Origin: Planctomycetaceae bacterium | Lineage (GTDB): Bacteria; Planctomycetota; Planctomycetia; Pirellulales; Pirellulaceae | Reading direction: 5' to 3' | Assembly (NCBI GenBank): GCA_016794985.1 | Contig: JAEUIQ010000029.1 | Span: 1 to 64,000 of the forward strand | Length of the DNA: 64,000 nucleotides | Shown here: piece by piece, positions 20,315 to 29,017 of the stretch | How the letters are laid out: each line of letters starts with the position of its first letter | Numbering within the stretch: the first letter of the stretch is position 1 | The notes under the pieces: generated by a model | Seen by the model: the letters and a program-made list of their open reading frames with translations, nothing else | Told to the model about the DNA's origin: nothing | Database searches by the model: none | Translations under genes and position numbers: made by a program

Positions 20315-20901
20315 TGGTGGTTGTCCATTCCTAAGATCTCGCGTTGCAACCATGCCCTGGCGTACGTCCAATAACGGTGGGCCGTCCGTTCGGAAATCTC
20401 CATAGCGACGGCTGCTTCGCTCATTGTCAATCCGCCAAAGTACTTCAACATGACCAAGCGGTAAGCCGCCGGATCCTCTTGTTCGAATTTGGCGAGCGCC
20501 TCGTCGAGACTGAGCAAGCCTTCCCAATCCGTTTCATCGGCCAAAGTAATTTCTTCTGGCAATTCGGTTCGTTTGAGACGACCACCACGTTTGTCGCTAC
20601 GCCGTCGTCGCGCCGCTTCGATCAAAATCCGGCGCATGGCTTCGGCCGCCGCCGCAAAGAAGTGGTTGCGGCTACGAGGTTGCCAGGCCGATTGCGGTCC
20701 CGTTTGCGAAGGGGGGCGCCAGAGCCGAATAAAGGCCTCATGCACCAACGCTGTCGGTTGCAGTGTGTGATCGGCGCGCTCTTGAGCCATCTTGGCCGCG
20801 GCCATTTTTCGCAGTTCGTCATAGACCAGCGGTAAGAGTTCTGCGGCAGCTGCTGTCTCCCCGGCGTCCACCCGCTCAAGCACTCGTGATACTTCGGACA
20901 A
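20311..20901 (-). CDS. ECF-type RNA polymerase sigma factor
   Basis: A 196-residue sigma-70 family factor of the planctomycete-rich ECF class (TIGR02999-like): LLPLVYDELRKMAAAKMAQE and LQPTALVHEAFIRLW cover region 2, and LKYFGGLTMSEAAVAMEIS with RTAHRYWTYARAWL covers the region 4 helix-turn-helix. I place the start at the TTG at 20901 (LSEVSRVL), because a TAGGAG ribosome binding site lies 8 bases upstream; the longer ATG frame to 20964 runs back into exbD. No anti-sigma factor is adjacent. The gene sits 11 bases behind an exbD gene and overlaps the DUF1080 gene. Confidence 0.92.
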   Translation of the reverse strand: MSEVSRVLERVDAGETAAAAELLPLVYDELRKMAAAKMAQERADHTLQPTALVHEAFIRLWRPPSQTGPQSAWQPRSRNHFFAAAAEAMRRILIEAARRRRSDKRGGRLKRTELPEEITLADETDWEGLLSLDEALAKFEQEDPAAYRLVMLKYFGGLTMSEAAVAMEISERTAHRYWTYARAWLQREILGMDNHQ

Positions 20902-20912
20902 TCCAACAACTC

Positions 20913-21371
20913 CTAACGGGCGGAAGGCGATTTTGTGGCGAATGAAACTTTGGAAAACCCACATTGACGCGAGATATCTAATAAGGCGACGACGGGGCCA
21001 ATTTCGATCTGATCGTCAGGATGAATCACGACTGGCGCTTCCGCATTGATCGTCACGATTCTTTGCAAATAGTCACGGACTTCGGCAGCACTGCCGTACG
21101 CTTGGTCATTAACACGGTACTGCGGGTTGGTCGGTTCCCCAGTGAGTCGAACGACAATTCGCTCGAAGTCGACCTCGGGATCCAAGTCGTCCAAGTTCGA
21201 TTCCAGCTTTCCCGCCTCGCGACTGACGTTGCTGGGTAGCAAGCGTTCGATCGCTTGAAAGCTGATCGTCCACACAAAGAAAATCAGCAACAAAAACACA
21301 ACGTCGATCATCGGCGTCATGGCCGAGTTCATATCCAGGGAGTCGGCGCGATGGGAGCGGGTGACTCTCAT
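20913..21371 (-). CDS. ExbD/TolR family biopolymer transport protein (second copy)
   Basis: This 152-residue protein has one N-terminal transmembrane helix with the ExbD signature MTPMIDVVFLLLIFF, in which the helix Asp is the proton-path residue, followed by a periplasmic domain ending in a VALLDISRQCGFSKVSFAT-like region. ExbD normally works with ExbB to energise TonB. Its start overlaps the stop of the upstream exbD by four bases (ATGA). Two exbD genes in tandem are common in planctomycetes, but no exbB is next to this pair. Confidence 0.9.
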   Translation of the reverse strand: MRVTRSHRADSLDMNSAMTPMIDVVFLLLIFFVWTISFQAIERLLPSNVSREAGKLESNLDDLDPEVDFERIVVRLTGEPTNPQYRVNDQAYGSAAEVRDYLQRIVTINAEAPVVIHPDDQIEIGPVVALLDISRQCGFSKVSFATKSPSAR

Positions 21372-21817
21372 GAGGCTGGTGCCTCCTCCGGCGAATAGAC
21401 CGCAAACGTCACGTTCCAGATGCCCTGCTGGACACAGCCGGTTAGAATTGGCTGGACAAACTCGTAAGGCGTTTCTCGCGCGCAGCGGATACGAACTTCA
21501 AAGCTCTCGCGTTCTTTTTCGTTCAAGCGTTGGAGCGCCTCGCCGATCCGCGCGCCAAGTTGCTCGCGCGGCACCTCTTCATCTTGGATGACCACGCGAC
21601 CATCGGCCAATAAGTTGATGATCAAGCGTGGATTCGTCATTTTGGTGGGGTGAGCCCCCGTTTTGGCAATCGGTAGCGCCAACTTGACCTGCTGCTCCTG
21701 TCGCGTCAAATGACTGGAGATCAAGAAAAAAATGATCAGCAGAAATACGACATCGATCATTGGGGTCATGTTGAACCCCAACGATCGATCGCGTTTTTGA
21801 GCAGGCATGGCAACCAT
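21368..21817 (-). CDS. ExbD/TolR family biopolymer transport protein (first copy)
   Basis: This 149-residue ExbD-type protein has the same single helix, NMTPMIDVVFLLIIFF with its membrane Asp, and a periplasmic domain. It differs considerably from its neighbour outside the helix, so the pair is an old duplication. The start at 21817 is preferred over 21808 because AGGAAG lies 10 bases upstream. The gene begins 34 bases after rho ends, with a hairpin between them, so it may have its own promoter or depend on read-through. Confidence 0.9.
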   Translation of the reverse strand: MVAMPAQKRDRSLGFNMTPMIDVVFLLIIFFLISSHLTRQEQQVKLALPIAKTGAHPTKMTNPRLIINLLADGRVVIQDEEVPREQLGARIGEALQRLNEKERESFEVRIRCARETPYEFVQPILTGCVQQGIWNVTFAVYSPEEAPAS

Positions 21818-21837
21818 ACGTGACGTGCTTCCTGGGG

Positions 21838-21862
21838 AAACAAACCAACGACTAGTCGTTGG
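21838..21862 (-). terminator. Candidate intrinsic terminator at the 3' end of rho
   Basis: An 18-base perfect palindrome at 21845-21862 spans the rho stop codon. Read on the minus strand it gives a 7-bp stem with a CTAG tetraloop, followed by TTTGTTT. The stem is short and the T tract is interrupted, so strength is uncertain. Confidence 0.45.
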
Positions 21863-24140
21863 TCATCTTGCCACTAATCAAATGGATGAACTCGGCATTC
21901 GAATCGAACCGACCCAATTGTTTGGTCAATTGTTCCATCGCTTCGATGGGGTTCATCTGCGTCAAGGTACGTCGCAATGCGGTCACGGCAGTTAACGTTC
22001 GCTCAGGCAACAACAGCTCTTCACGTCGGGTGCCGCTCTTGGAGATGTCGATGGACGGCCACACGCGGCGCTCGGCCAACTTGCGGTCCAAGACCAACTC
22101 CATGTTGCCGGTTCCCTTGAACTCTTGAAAAATCAGTTCGTCCATCCGACTGTCGGTATCGATCAAGGCTGTCCCAGCGATCGTGACGGACCCACCTTCT
22201 TCAAAGGCACGAGCGGTGGCAAACAATTTCTTCGGGATATCCATCGCCTTGATGTCCACACCTCCCGACATCGTTCGCCCGGAATCTCCCACCCATTTGT
22301 TGAACGCACGTGCCAAACGGGTGATCGAATCCATCAGCAAGAAGACATCTTTACCCATTTCGGCCAAACGCTTGCAGCGTTCAATGACGAGTTGGCTCAA
22401 CCGTACGTGGCTTTCGATCTCCTCGTCCAAACTGCTGGCGATCACTTCACCATTGACGTTGCGACGCATGTCGGTGACTTCTTCAGGCCGCTCGTCGACC
22501 AACAATACAATAAGTTTGGTGTCCGGATAGTTATTCGAAATCCCTTGGCTGATGTGTTGCAGCAAGATCGTCTTTCCACTACGAGGTGGAGCGACAATCA
22601 ATGCCCGTTGCCCCTTGCCCATCGGTGCCAAGAGGTCAATCACCCGGTTTGTCAGCGGCTTGGCACCCACCTCCAAACGATACCACTCTTCGGGATTGAT
22701 TGGCGTCAGCGAGTCGAACGGCTTGATGTCCAAACAGGCTTCGGGCTCCAAGCCATCCACGTCGATGATTTCCTTCACGCGTGGACCGGTTTGACCACGA
22801 CCAGGTCGGATCATGCCACGTACCATCATTCCTTCGCGCAGCCCAAATCGCTCGATCATGGTGCCAGGCACAAAAGGATCGGTTCGTTCGCGTGAGTAGT
22901 TGTTCGCGGACTTCCGCAAGAACCCGTAGCCGTTCGGATGCATTTCCAGCATACCGACTTCTTCGTGCAGCTCGACCGACGCATCATCAAAGCGATCCTG
23001 CTCTTGCATGTAAGGATCGTTGGCGCGAGGAGCTTGGTAAGGACCACGATAGTTCGATTGACGTCCCCCCGGCATTCGTCGACCACCACGTTGCGCGGGG
23101 CCCGGGCCCGGACCGCCCGGTCCTGGTCCACGACCACCTGGATTGTAGCGACCATTGGGACGCCCCGATCCCATCGCTGGGCGGCCCTGCGAACGCGGTT
23201 GATGACGCGGATTCGAACCGCGTGGATTCATGTGTCGGTTCCCGTGGCTCGCACCTGGACCCGGACCAGGAACACGGCCACCACCTTGGCGACTGTTCGG
23301 TCCCGCCTGCCGACCACGCGGGTTTCCCGATCGGCCGCTGTTGCGCTGGGAGTTGGCGTAGGGATTGTCACTGTCGAGATCGCGATCGTCGCCGAAATCG
23401 CTCAAAAAGTCTGGATTATCCAATTCGGACGTCGATTCATAATCGTACGACGTTCGTCCATAACCGCTGTTCCGGCCTCCACGGTCCCCCGAGCCACGGT
23501 CGCCCGAGCCACGATCGGCCGAGCCTCGCTCGCCCGCATCTCGCTCCGAACCACCGCGAGGGCCACGCGATTGACCACGTCCGCCGCGCTCCGCACCGCC
23601 ACGCTCCGCCGCGTTGCGTTCCACGTTACCACGGTCAGAGGCACCACGATCAGAGGCGCCACGATCGAAGTCGGCATAATCCCCTGCACTTTGATCGGTG
23701 TCGGCCGGTCCTCGCGACGGAGGACGGCGCTTCAAACGCGGTGGAGAACCATCGAAGTCGTCAGCCGCGCGAGAATCCAATTCTTGATAACCAGCGGACC
23801 GATACCCTGACTCAAAGTTGTCCTCTGTATCCGTGTCGCTGGTTTCACTTCGTCGCCGCCCGGTTGGCCGTCCGCGACGTGCCGGGCCAGGACCCGGGCC
23901 TGGGATGGACGTTGGGATTGGCGTCGGCCCCGGAGCTGGAATATCGCCATCGACGACATCTTCATTGGCATAATTGCGACGACCACGACGGGGGCGAGAA
24001 GCACCAGTTTGCGGACTGTCGTATCCATCGTCATAGCCACCGCGTGGTCCCGGACCTGGAATCTCAGAGGCCGGAGCAGAATAAGATGCCTCGGCGGGAG
24101 TAGCATCTAGCTCCTCACTCTTCCTTCGTTTCTTTCCCAT
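21852..24140 (-). CDS. rho: Transcription termination factor Rho with 390-residue disordered N-terminal extension
   Basis: The last 372 residues of this 762-residue protein are a standard Rho core. An RNA-binding OSB fold begins near LHEEVGMLEMHPNGYGFLR. The hexameric ATPase follows, with Walker A APPRSGKT at about 517-524, the VDERPEEVTDM and DSITRLARAFN motifs, and a C-terminal VWPSIDISKSGTRREELL. The first 390 residues, encoded at about 22971-24140, are low-complexity and predicted disordered. They are rich in Arg, Gly, Asp, Ser and Pro, with repeated GPGP, RGG and D/ERG units. The usual N-terminal helix bundle is replaced by this extension. Such Arg/Gly-rich tails can bind RNA and favour condensates in other Rho proteins; that role here is inferred. 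The gene is preceded by an 800-base non-coding stretch. Confidence 0.96.
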   Translation of the reverse strand: MGKKRRKSEELDATPAEASYSAPASEIPGPGPRGGYDDGYDSPQTGASRPRRGRRNYANEDVVDGDIPAPGPTPIPTSIPGPGPGPARRGRPTGRRRSETSDTDTEDNFESGYRSAGYQELDSRAADDFDGSPPRLKRRPPSRGPADTDQSAGDYADFDRGASDRGASDRGNVERNAAERGGAERGGRGQSRGPRGGSERDAGERGSADRGSGDRGSGDRGGRNSGYGRTSYDYESTSELDNPDFLSDFGDDRDLDSDNPYANSQRNSGRSGNPRGRQAGPNSRQGGGRVPGPGPGASHGNRHMNPRGSNPRHQPRSQGRPAMGSGRPNGRYNPGGRGPGPGGPGPGPAQRGGRRMPGGRQSNYRGPYQAPRANDPYMQEQDRFDDASVELHEEVGMLEMHPNGYGFLRKSANNYSRERTDPFVPGTMIERFGLREGMMVRGMIRPGRGQTGPRVKEIIDVDGLEPEACLDIKPFDSLTPINPEEWYRLEVGAKPLTNRVIDLLAPMGKGQRALIVAPPRSGKTILLQHISQGISNNYPDTKLIVLLVDERPEEVTDMRRNVNGEVIASSLDEEIESHVRLSQLVIERCKRLAEMGKDVFLLMDSITRLARAFNKWVGDSGRTMSGGVDIKAMDIPKKLFATARAFEEGGSVTIAGTALIDTDSRMDELIFQEFKGTGNMELVLDRKLAERRVWPSIDISKSGTRREELLLPERTLTAVTALRRTLTQMNPIEAMEQLTKQLGRFDSNAEFIHLISGKMTND

Positions 24141-24945
24141 TTATTTATCACCGTGTCATTGCGATACAATCGGCCACCCAAACCCATCATCAACAGAAGA
24201 TGTCGTTGGCAACCAATGTCCAAACCAAGATAGAAAACAAAGTCGAAGGTCTACTCGCGGGCCACTTGCCCAACGCAGATAGAACGACCTTCTCACGAAA
24301 CTCTGTTTTCCGAGCCCCGAATTTCCCAAACTTAGAACTTCCCGAGTGAAGCCTCGGAGACCATTCTCAGACGCCATTCTCCGTACGATAAAACAACGAG
24401 TTCCATCCGAACGAACAGCCAGAAGGGATTTGCCCCAACCAAACAAGCATCGGCCTTGACCGGCAACCGACGAAACCGAAAACAGATTGTCACGGCGGTA
24501 ACCGAACCATTAAGACGCTGGCAACGAAAGATTAACAAGCATCAGCTCGCTACCGCGTTCGCCTAGTTATACAGCTTTCTCGACTTCATTCAAGCCCGCT
24601 TTATCGACCTGCCGCCCGCTCGACAACGCCGCACGCGCCTCCACGGAATCGGACCCCCAACAGATACCTTCGCAAAACTTTGGGCAGAATAAGCCTGTGC
24701 TTTGGAGCGGCAATCTGGCAGCCAACCGTGGATGTCTGGAAGAGAAAACAAAGAAAGCCGGAGAGTTGCCCAACCCTCGACGAACAACCCCTAGACCGTC
24801 TAGTCCTGAGCTCCCGCGATCAGAGCGATCCGCCGGAACTCGACTACTGCCTCAAGTCTTTCACGGCATCGGCCACTTGTCAACGCCGAAGCCAGTGGTT
24901 TTTGAGATTCTTCTGCAAACGAGTCGATTTATTCGGGAAAACTGG
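24141..24945. other. Long non-coding stretch between arfB and rho
   Basis: About 800 bases with no gene I can support. Open frames on both strands are short, overlap each other and show no family features. The plus-strand frame at 24697-25269 is antisense to arfB. The region lies upstream of rho on the minus strand and may hold a long rho leader; rho genes are often autoregulated through their leaders. A TATAACT box on the minus strand near 24563-24569 could be a -10 element, but I see no matching -35. No tRNA or known RNA family was recognised. Confidence 0.4.
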
Positions 24946-25380
24946 CTAATCTCGGCCCCAATCCTGGCGACCGCGATTTGTTTTTTTCTCGGACACTTGT
25001 CGTTTGGCCGACAAACGGCGCTGCTTGGCCGCCCGCGAAACCGTCGTTGGCTTGCGGATCTTCGGGGGCACGAGCGCTTGCAAAACGATCTGTCGAATCT
25101 TGGCATGACAAAAGGCCAAGTTTTCGCTTTGATTGCGGGACTGGTGACTAGAAACTACCAAGCATCCTTCGTTGTTGATCCGGTTGCCAGCCTGGGTGCG
25201 AATCCTGGCCGCGACTTCGGCACCCAAAACCTGATTGGCCGCCATGTTCCAGTGTACGATGGCCTTTGAATTGACTTTGTTCACGTTCTGACCGCCTGGA
25301 CCCGGCGACCGGACGAATTGGACCGACAACTCGTCTGGCTCGATCGTGATCTGACCGTTAACGAAGATAGCAGCACTCAC
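24946..25380 (-). CDS. arfB: Alternative ribosome-rescue factor ArfB (YaeJ-like peptidyl-tRNA hydrolase)
   Basis: This 144-residue protein releases peptides from stalled ribosomes lacking a stop codon. It has the class I release-factor GGQ motif in VRSPGPGGQNVNKVNSKA, no codon-recognition domain, and a basic C-terminal tail (RAAKQRRLSAKRQVSEKK) that in ArfB enters the empty mRNA channel. The start is taken as GTG at 25380, which overlaps the rdgB stop by four bases (GTGA) and has AAGGAAG seven bases upstream; the ORF can be read further upstream inside rdgB but that adds no family sequence. Confidence 0.9.
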   Translation of the reverse strand: MSAAIFVNGQITIEPDELSVQFVRSPGPGGQNVNKVNSKAIVHWNMAANQVLGAEVAARIRTQAGNRINNEGCLVVSSHQSRNQSENLAFCHAKIRQIVLQALVPPKIRKPTTVSRAAKQRRLSAKRQVSEKKTNRGRQDWGRD

Positions 25381-26006
25381 GAAGACACTTCCTTTTTCAG
25401 CAGCGTTTGCTGAAGTCGAGCCAATTGACCACAAAACTCCCGCAGCGCCCGCGCCCGATGACTAATGACGCTCTTGGCGGCGGTGCCCAACCGCCCAAAC
25501 GTCACATGGTACTCGAATAGCTCAAACAATGGATCGTATCCGAAACCACCCTGCCCATCGGCCTCCTGCCGTAATCGTCCGCGACAGATGGCTTCACTGC
25601 GAATCCGAATCGTGCCGGTGGGGTCCGCCAAAGCAATATGACACACGTAATAGGCGGTTCGTTCGTCGTCGGGGACGCCTTTTAGTTTCTCCAAAAGCAG
25701 CCGGTTATTTGCCTCGTCGTTGGCGTGTTCCCCGGCAAATCGAGCCGAGTAAATCCCGGGGGCTCCGTTTAGGGCATCAACACAAATGCCGCTGTCGTCA
25801 CAGACGGTCCAGCAACCCGTGGCCAATGCGTATCCCCGAGCCTTTTTTTCTGCGTTCTCGGCAAAAGAAGTCCCATCCTCCACCACTTCGGTGATTCCGG
25901 TGAAATCAGCCAGCGTTTGGAGGCGCAGACCTGTTCCTTGCAAAAGTCCTTCCATCTCTCGCAACTTTTTCCGGTTTCCGGTTCCTAGCACCAAACAATC
26001 AATCAT
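25377..26006 (-). CDS. rdgB: XTP/dITP pyrophosphatase (RdgB/HAM1)
   Basis: This house-cleaning nucleotide pyrophosphatase, 209 residues, hydrolyses non-canonical dITP and XTP to the monophosphates and keeps them out of DNA and RNA. Family motifs are GTGNRKKLREM at the N-terminus, DGTSFAENAEKKA, CDDSGICVDALNGAPGIYSARFAG, GGFGYDPLF and the SHRARAL end. The start at 26006 gives the standard N-terminus; a longer frame to 26054 would intrude on the divergent thiS leader. It is coupled to arfB and divergent from thiS, with 50 bases between the starts. Confidence 0.95.
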   Translation of the reverse strand: MIDCLVLGTGNRKKLREMEGLLQGTGLRLQTLADFTGITEVVEDGTSFAENAEKKARGYALATGCWTVCDDSGICVDALNGAPGIYSARFAGEHANDEANNRLLLEKLKGVPDDERTAYYVCHIALADPTGTIRIRSEAICRGRLRQEADGQGGFGYDPLFELFEYHVTFGRLGTAAKSVISHRARALREFCGQLARLQQTLLKKEVSS

Positions 26007-26056
26007 GGCAAAATATGTAGCTCCACCATACGCGAAGACCAAGGTAGTTTCCAACC

Positions 26057-26257
26057 GTGAATGTTACTGTAAACGACCAATCCCAGCAGTACCCTAACCC
26101 ATTGAACATTGCGCAATTGTTGGCTCAATTGGGTTTGGCGGGTCGGCCAGTGGCGGTGGAACTGAATCAAGACCTCGTGCCCAAGGCCCAACACGAGGAG
26201 ACCTGGCTGAAAGACGGCGATCACCTCGAAGTTGTGTCGCTGACGGGCGGAGGATGA
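26057..26257 (+). CDS. thiS: Sulfur carrier protein ThiS
   Basis: ThiS is a 66-residue ubiquitin-fold protein that carries sulfur as a C-terminal thiocarboxylate for the thiazole of thiamine. The sequence has the usual MNVTVNDQ start, [10 protein letters not shown] centre and a C-terminal TGGG whose terminal Gly is adenylated. The start is GTG at 26057. It lies 10 bases ahead of thiG. No TPP riboswitch fits in the 50-base gap upstream. Confidence 0.9.
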   Translation: MNVTVNDQSQQYPNPLNIAQLLAQLGLAGRPVAVELNQDLVPKAQHEETWLKDGDHLEVVSLTGGG

Positions 26258-26267
26258 TGTCACCCCG

Positions 26268-27137
26268 ATGAACTCGAATTTGATGAACGATCAACCGACG
26301 AAAGCTTCGGCCTATTCTATCCCACCGTTACAGGTCGGTTCCCACTGCCTGAATAGCCGCTTGATTTTGGGATCTGGACGTTACCGCAACTTGATCGAAA
26401 TGCGAGATTCGTTGGAAGCCAGCGGGACCTCCTGCGTTACCGTCGCAGTCCGTCGGGAACGTCTCTTCGATGAATACGGGCAGAATATATTGGATTATTT
26501 GGATTTGACTCGCTATTGCTTGCTGCCCAATACGGCCGGCTGCTACGACGCGGTGATGGCCGTTCGTTGTGCGAAGATGGGACGCGAGATCTTGCAGAGT
26601 CTGGAAAACCCGGGTGCTAACTGGGTCAAGCTGGAATGTCTGGGCGATCCGAAAACCCTACTGCCTGACCCTTTAGAAACTTTGCGAGCCACGGAATCTT
26701 TGGTTGAGTTGGGCTTTGAAGTTCTGGTCTACACCAGCGATGACCCGGTCCTCGCTCGCAAACTCAAAGCGGCTGGCGCAACGGCCGTGATGCCCGCCGG
26801 TAGTCCGATTGGCTCCGGGCAAGGTATTTTGAATCCCAACAATCTCTCGATTATCTTGGAATTCCTCAAAGGCGACGATCCCAACTACCCTGTCATTATC
26901 GATGCGGGCGTCGGCACGGCGAGCGACGTTGCTATTGCGATGGAACTTGGGGCCGATGCCGTGCTCCTCAATACCGCAGTGGCTCATGCCCGCCAGCCAA
27001 TTCCCATGGCTATCGCGATGCGTCTCGCAACCGAGGCTGGCTACTGGGCCGCGCGCTCCGGTCGCATACCCAAGAATCGTTACGCGACCGCTTCCAGTCC
27101 CGAATCGGGTGTGATCACCTCTCGACCCAATCTGTAA
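26268..27137 (+). CDS. thiG: Thiazole synthase ThiG
   Basis: ThiG is a TIM-barrel enzyme of 289 residues that makes the thiazole phosphate of thiamine from deoxyxylulose phosphate, dehydroglycine and ThiS thiocarboxylate. Visible motifs are [10 protein letters not shown], the active-site Lys in [60 protein letters not shown] and the C-terminal SSPESG. The N-terminal 18 residues are a short extension. It forms a two-gene unit with thiS; thiE, thiF, thiH or thiO are not in the window. Confidence 0.96.
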   Translation: MNSNLMNDQPTKASAYSIPPLQVGSHCLNSRLILGSGRYRNLIEMRDSLEASGTSCVTVAVRRERLFDEYGQNILDYLDLTRYCLLPNTAGCYDAVMAVRCAKMGREILQSLENPGANWVKLECLGDPKTLLPDPLETLRATESLVELGFEVLVYTSDDPVLARKLKAAGATAVMPAGSPIGSGQGILNPNNLSIILEFLKGDDPNYPVIIDAGVGTASDVAIAMELGADAVLLNTAVAHARQPIPMAIAMRLATEAGYWAARSGRIPKNRYATASSPESGVITSRPNL

Positions 27138-27264
27138 CTGCGGATCAAAGGCAACTCGATTCGCTTCAATTCTTGGTTCCGCCACCATCGCGACAGAATA
27201 GTCCCCGGCATGACCCTTTTTTGCACGGGGCCGATACCCGTTGTCAAGTCCTAGGCGATGGTTA

Positions 27265-27290
27265 GCTCATGTGAAATGAGCCGCCACCTT
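27265..27290 (+). terminator. Weak hairpin between convergent genes
   Basis: GCTCAT at 27265-27270 pairs with ATGAGC at 27276-27281 around a five-base loop, followed by a pyrimidine-rich but not T-only tract. It lies between the convergent thiG and the metalloprotease gene. It could be a weak terminator for thiG. Confidence 0.25.
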
Positions 27291-27292
27291 TC

Positions 27293-28585
27293 TTAACGCT
27301 GAACCGCAGCGCGACGGTTTCGACGCAACATCACCAACGAACCGACCGCGAACAAAATCGCTCCGCTCGTTGGTTCCGGGACTGCCGTAAAGTTGGCTGT
27401 CAATCCATAGAACTGCGTCTTGATCGCGACCGTATCTGGATTATTGGCGCCGGTCACGCGGACGAAATAAGTTCCTGCAGTGGCCAGGTTGAAATTGATC
27501 GACTCGTTTCCGCCCAAGCCAGTACCGTTGGCCAGAGACAATAAAGTCGTGCCGTTGGTATCGAACAATGCCAATGAAAGATCGCTTCTTTGTTTGGTGT
27601 TGAACGACGCACTATTCGCGGTATAGGTGAATCCTAAGGACTCCACCAACAAATCAATGGTTCCGCCGCTATTGACGGTCAATGACCAAAAATCTGTGTC
27701 GTTCGAGTGGTCGATACTAACAAAATCAGTGGCATCGCCGGCGACAGCAAACGTGCGTGCCGAATCCCCCAAGGAGATCGTTCCGCCGTTGTTCAGGGTA
27801 CCCAAGTCTGTAGCCCGAGCAACCACATCGTTCCCCAAGCCGCCCGAACCTTTCTCGAAGAAGTCGCCATATCCACGGTGGGCCATCAAAATATCGTGAT
27901 GTTGTGGACCATCGAAACTAGTGTCGGCGGACGGATTCATAAGCTGACGCGCTGTCGCCGCCGTTTCCACGTGCTCCATTCCCAAACCATGCCCATGTTC
28001 GTGAGCGACCACGTTTCGCAATCTTCGCGAGTTGTTCGTGGTGGTGTTGTAAAAGTTGTCATTAGTATCGATGACCATATCGCCAACATTCGGGAAAAAA
28101 TTGAAGGCCAAAATATTTGAGTTGCCGTCAATGTTTCGCCCGCCAATTCGCACATCAGCCCTGACGTTCAATACACCGCGATTTCCAGCCGAATTGGTGC
28201 CCGAAAATGCGACTCCATCATCTGCCGCTTCATAAATGTAACTCATGCCGCTGACAGCGCTCCAACGATCGAACGTGCTTTGATACAGTCCAAACCAAGG
28301 ACGCTGCGTTAAGTCAGACCCACCAGGACCGGATCCGTAAATCGCATCCATTCTTGCGATTAGATTATTGTTCCCATTCGGACCGACACCGAACGAAGGA
28401 ATCGACGTGTTCACCGCTGCAAAACCCCACGTCAATGTCAAAGGGTTGCCCATGCCGTAACCTTGGCCCGGCGTCAACGCGGTACCACCATCCCAACGGC
28501 TAATGTCGAGAGGCTGGGCATTCACTTCCGTCAGGCAAAAAAACACGACAATCAAAGCCGACAGCGAAGAATAGAATCGATTCAT
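27293..28585 (-). CDS. Matrixin-like metalloprotease with PEP-CTERM sorting signal
   Basis: This 430-residue exported protein starts MNRFYSSLSALIVVFFC with a signal peptide. A metzincin-type zinc site HEHGHGLGMEH lies at 195-205 (His195, Glu196, His199, His205), with a Met-turn-like LMNPS about 20 residues on, so a matrixin-like protease fold is likely. A pre-peptidase-type beta domain follows (around 290-400, LLVESLGFTY and GTYFVRVTGANN). The end is AVPEPTSGAILFAVGS and an Arg-rich tail, a PEP-CTERM signal for exosortase-dependent sorting to the cell surface. Exosortase is not in the window. I start at 28585 because a longer frame adds only a hydrophilic leader before the signal peptide; no strong ribosome binding site is present for either. 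Confidence 0.85.
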   Translation of the reverse strand: MNRFYSSLSALIVVFFCLTEVNAQPLDISRWDGGTALTPGQGYGMGNPLTLTWGFAAVNTSIPSFGVGPNGNNNLIARMDAIYGSGPGGSDLTQRPWFGLYQSTFDRWSAVSGMSYIYEAADDGVAFSGTNSAGNRGVLNVRADVRIGGRNIDGNSNILAFNFFPNVGDMVIDTNDNFYNTTTNNSRRLRNVVAHEHGHGLGMEHVETAATARQLMNPSADTSFDGPQHHDILMAHRGYGDFFEKGSGGLGNDVVARATDLGTLNNGGTISLGDSARTFAVAGDATDFVSIDHSNDTDFWSLTVNSGGTIDLLVESLGFTYTANSASFNTKQRSDLSLALFDTNGTTLLSLANGTGLGGNESINFNLATAGTYFVRVTGANNPDTVAIKTQFYGLTANFTAVPEPTSGAILFAVGSLVMLRRNRRAAVQR

Positions 28586-29017
28586 TTTTGGGTCGACCAA
28601 ATAGGAAATGGGAAAAGACAACCGTTGATTATCCCGCAACCGAATTGCCGGAAGCGCACCGAAGGGAAGATCGGCCTGCCTACAATCGCTACCATCGATA
28701 CAATTCGCACCAGTGTATTTGGTTCGAAACGTCAGTCAACGCCCAAGTAACATTCTGGACGCATTTTATGGAGTAACAATTTTTCGCCGATCAGCTACCA
28801 ACGAATTGCCTCACTGCGGGCAAACACCCCACTCAAACGCCTGTTTGCTAGCAAAACTTGGGCCGGTGAGGTTTGAAGTTGAAAACACTGTTGCCAGCAC
28901 GAAACGACTGCCGATGAAGAGCTAACGAACGTAACGGTTATGCGTTGCGGGTGCGCCCCAGGATAGGACGTGCCCCAAGGGCCATGCTGTTTCTACCGAG
29001 ACCCGCCGAGGTACGTA
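28586..29017. other. Divergent intergenic region
   Basis: About 430 bases between the divergently transcribed protease and hypothetical genes. It should contain both promoters. I see no supported gene, hairpin or repeat; open frames here are short and lack ribosome binding sites. Confidence 0.4.

Noticed and set aside
24697..25269. 190-residue plus-strand frame
   Set aside because: It runs antisense to arfB, which has clear GGQ and basic-tail motifs, and it has no recognisable features.
26007..26056. TPP riboswitch before thiS
   Set aside because: Only 50 bases separate thiS from divergent rdgB, too little for a TPP aptamer, and no conserved core was seen.
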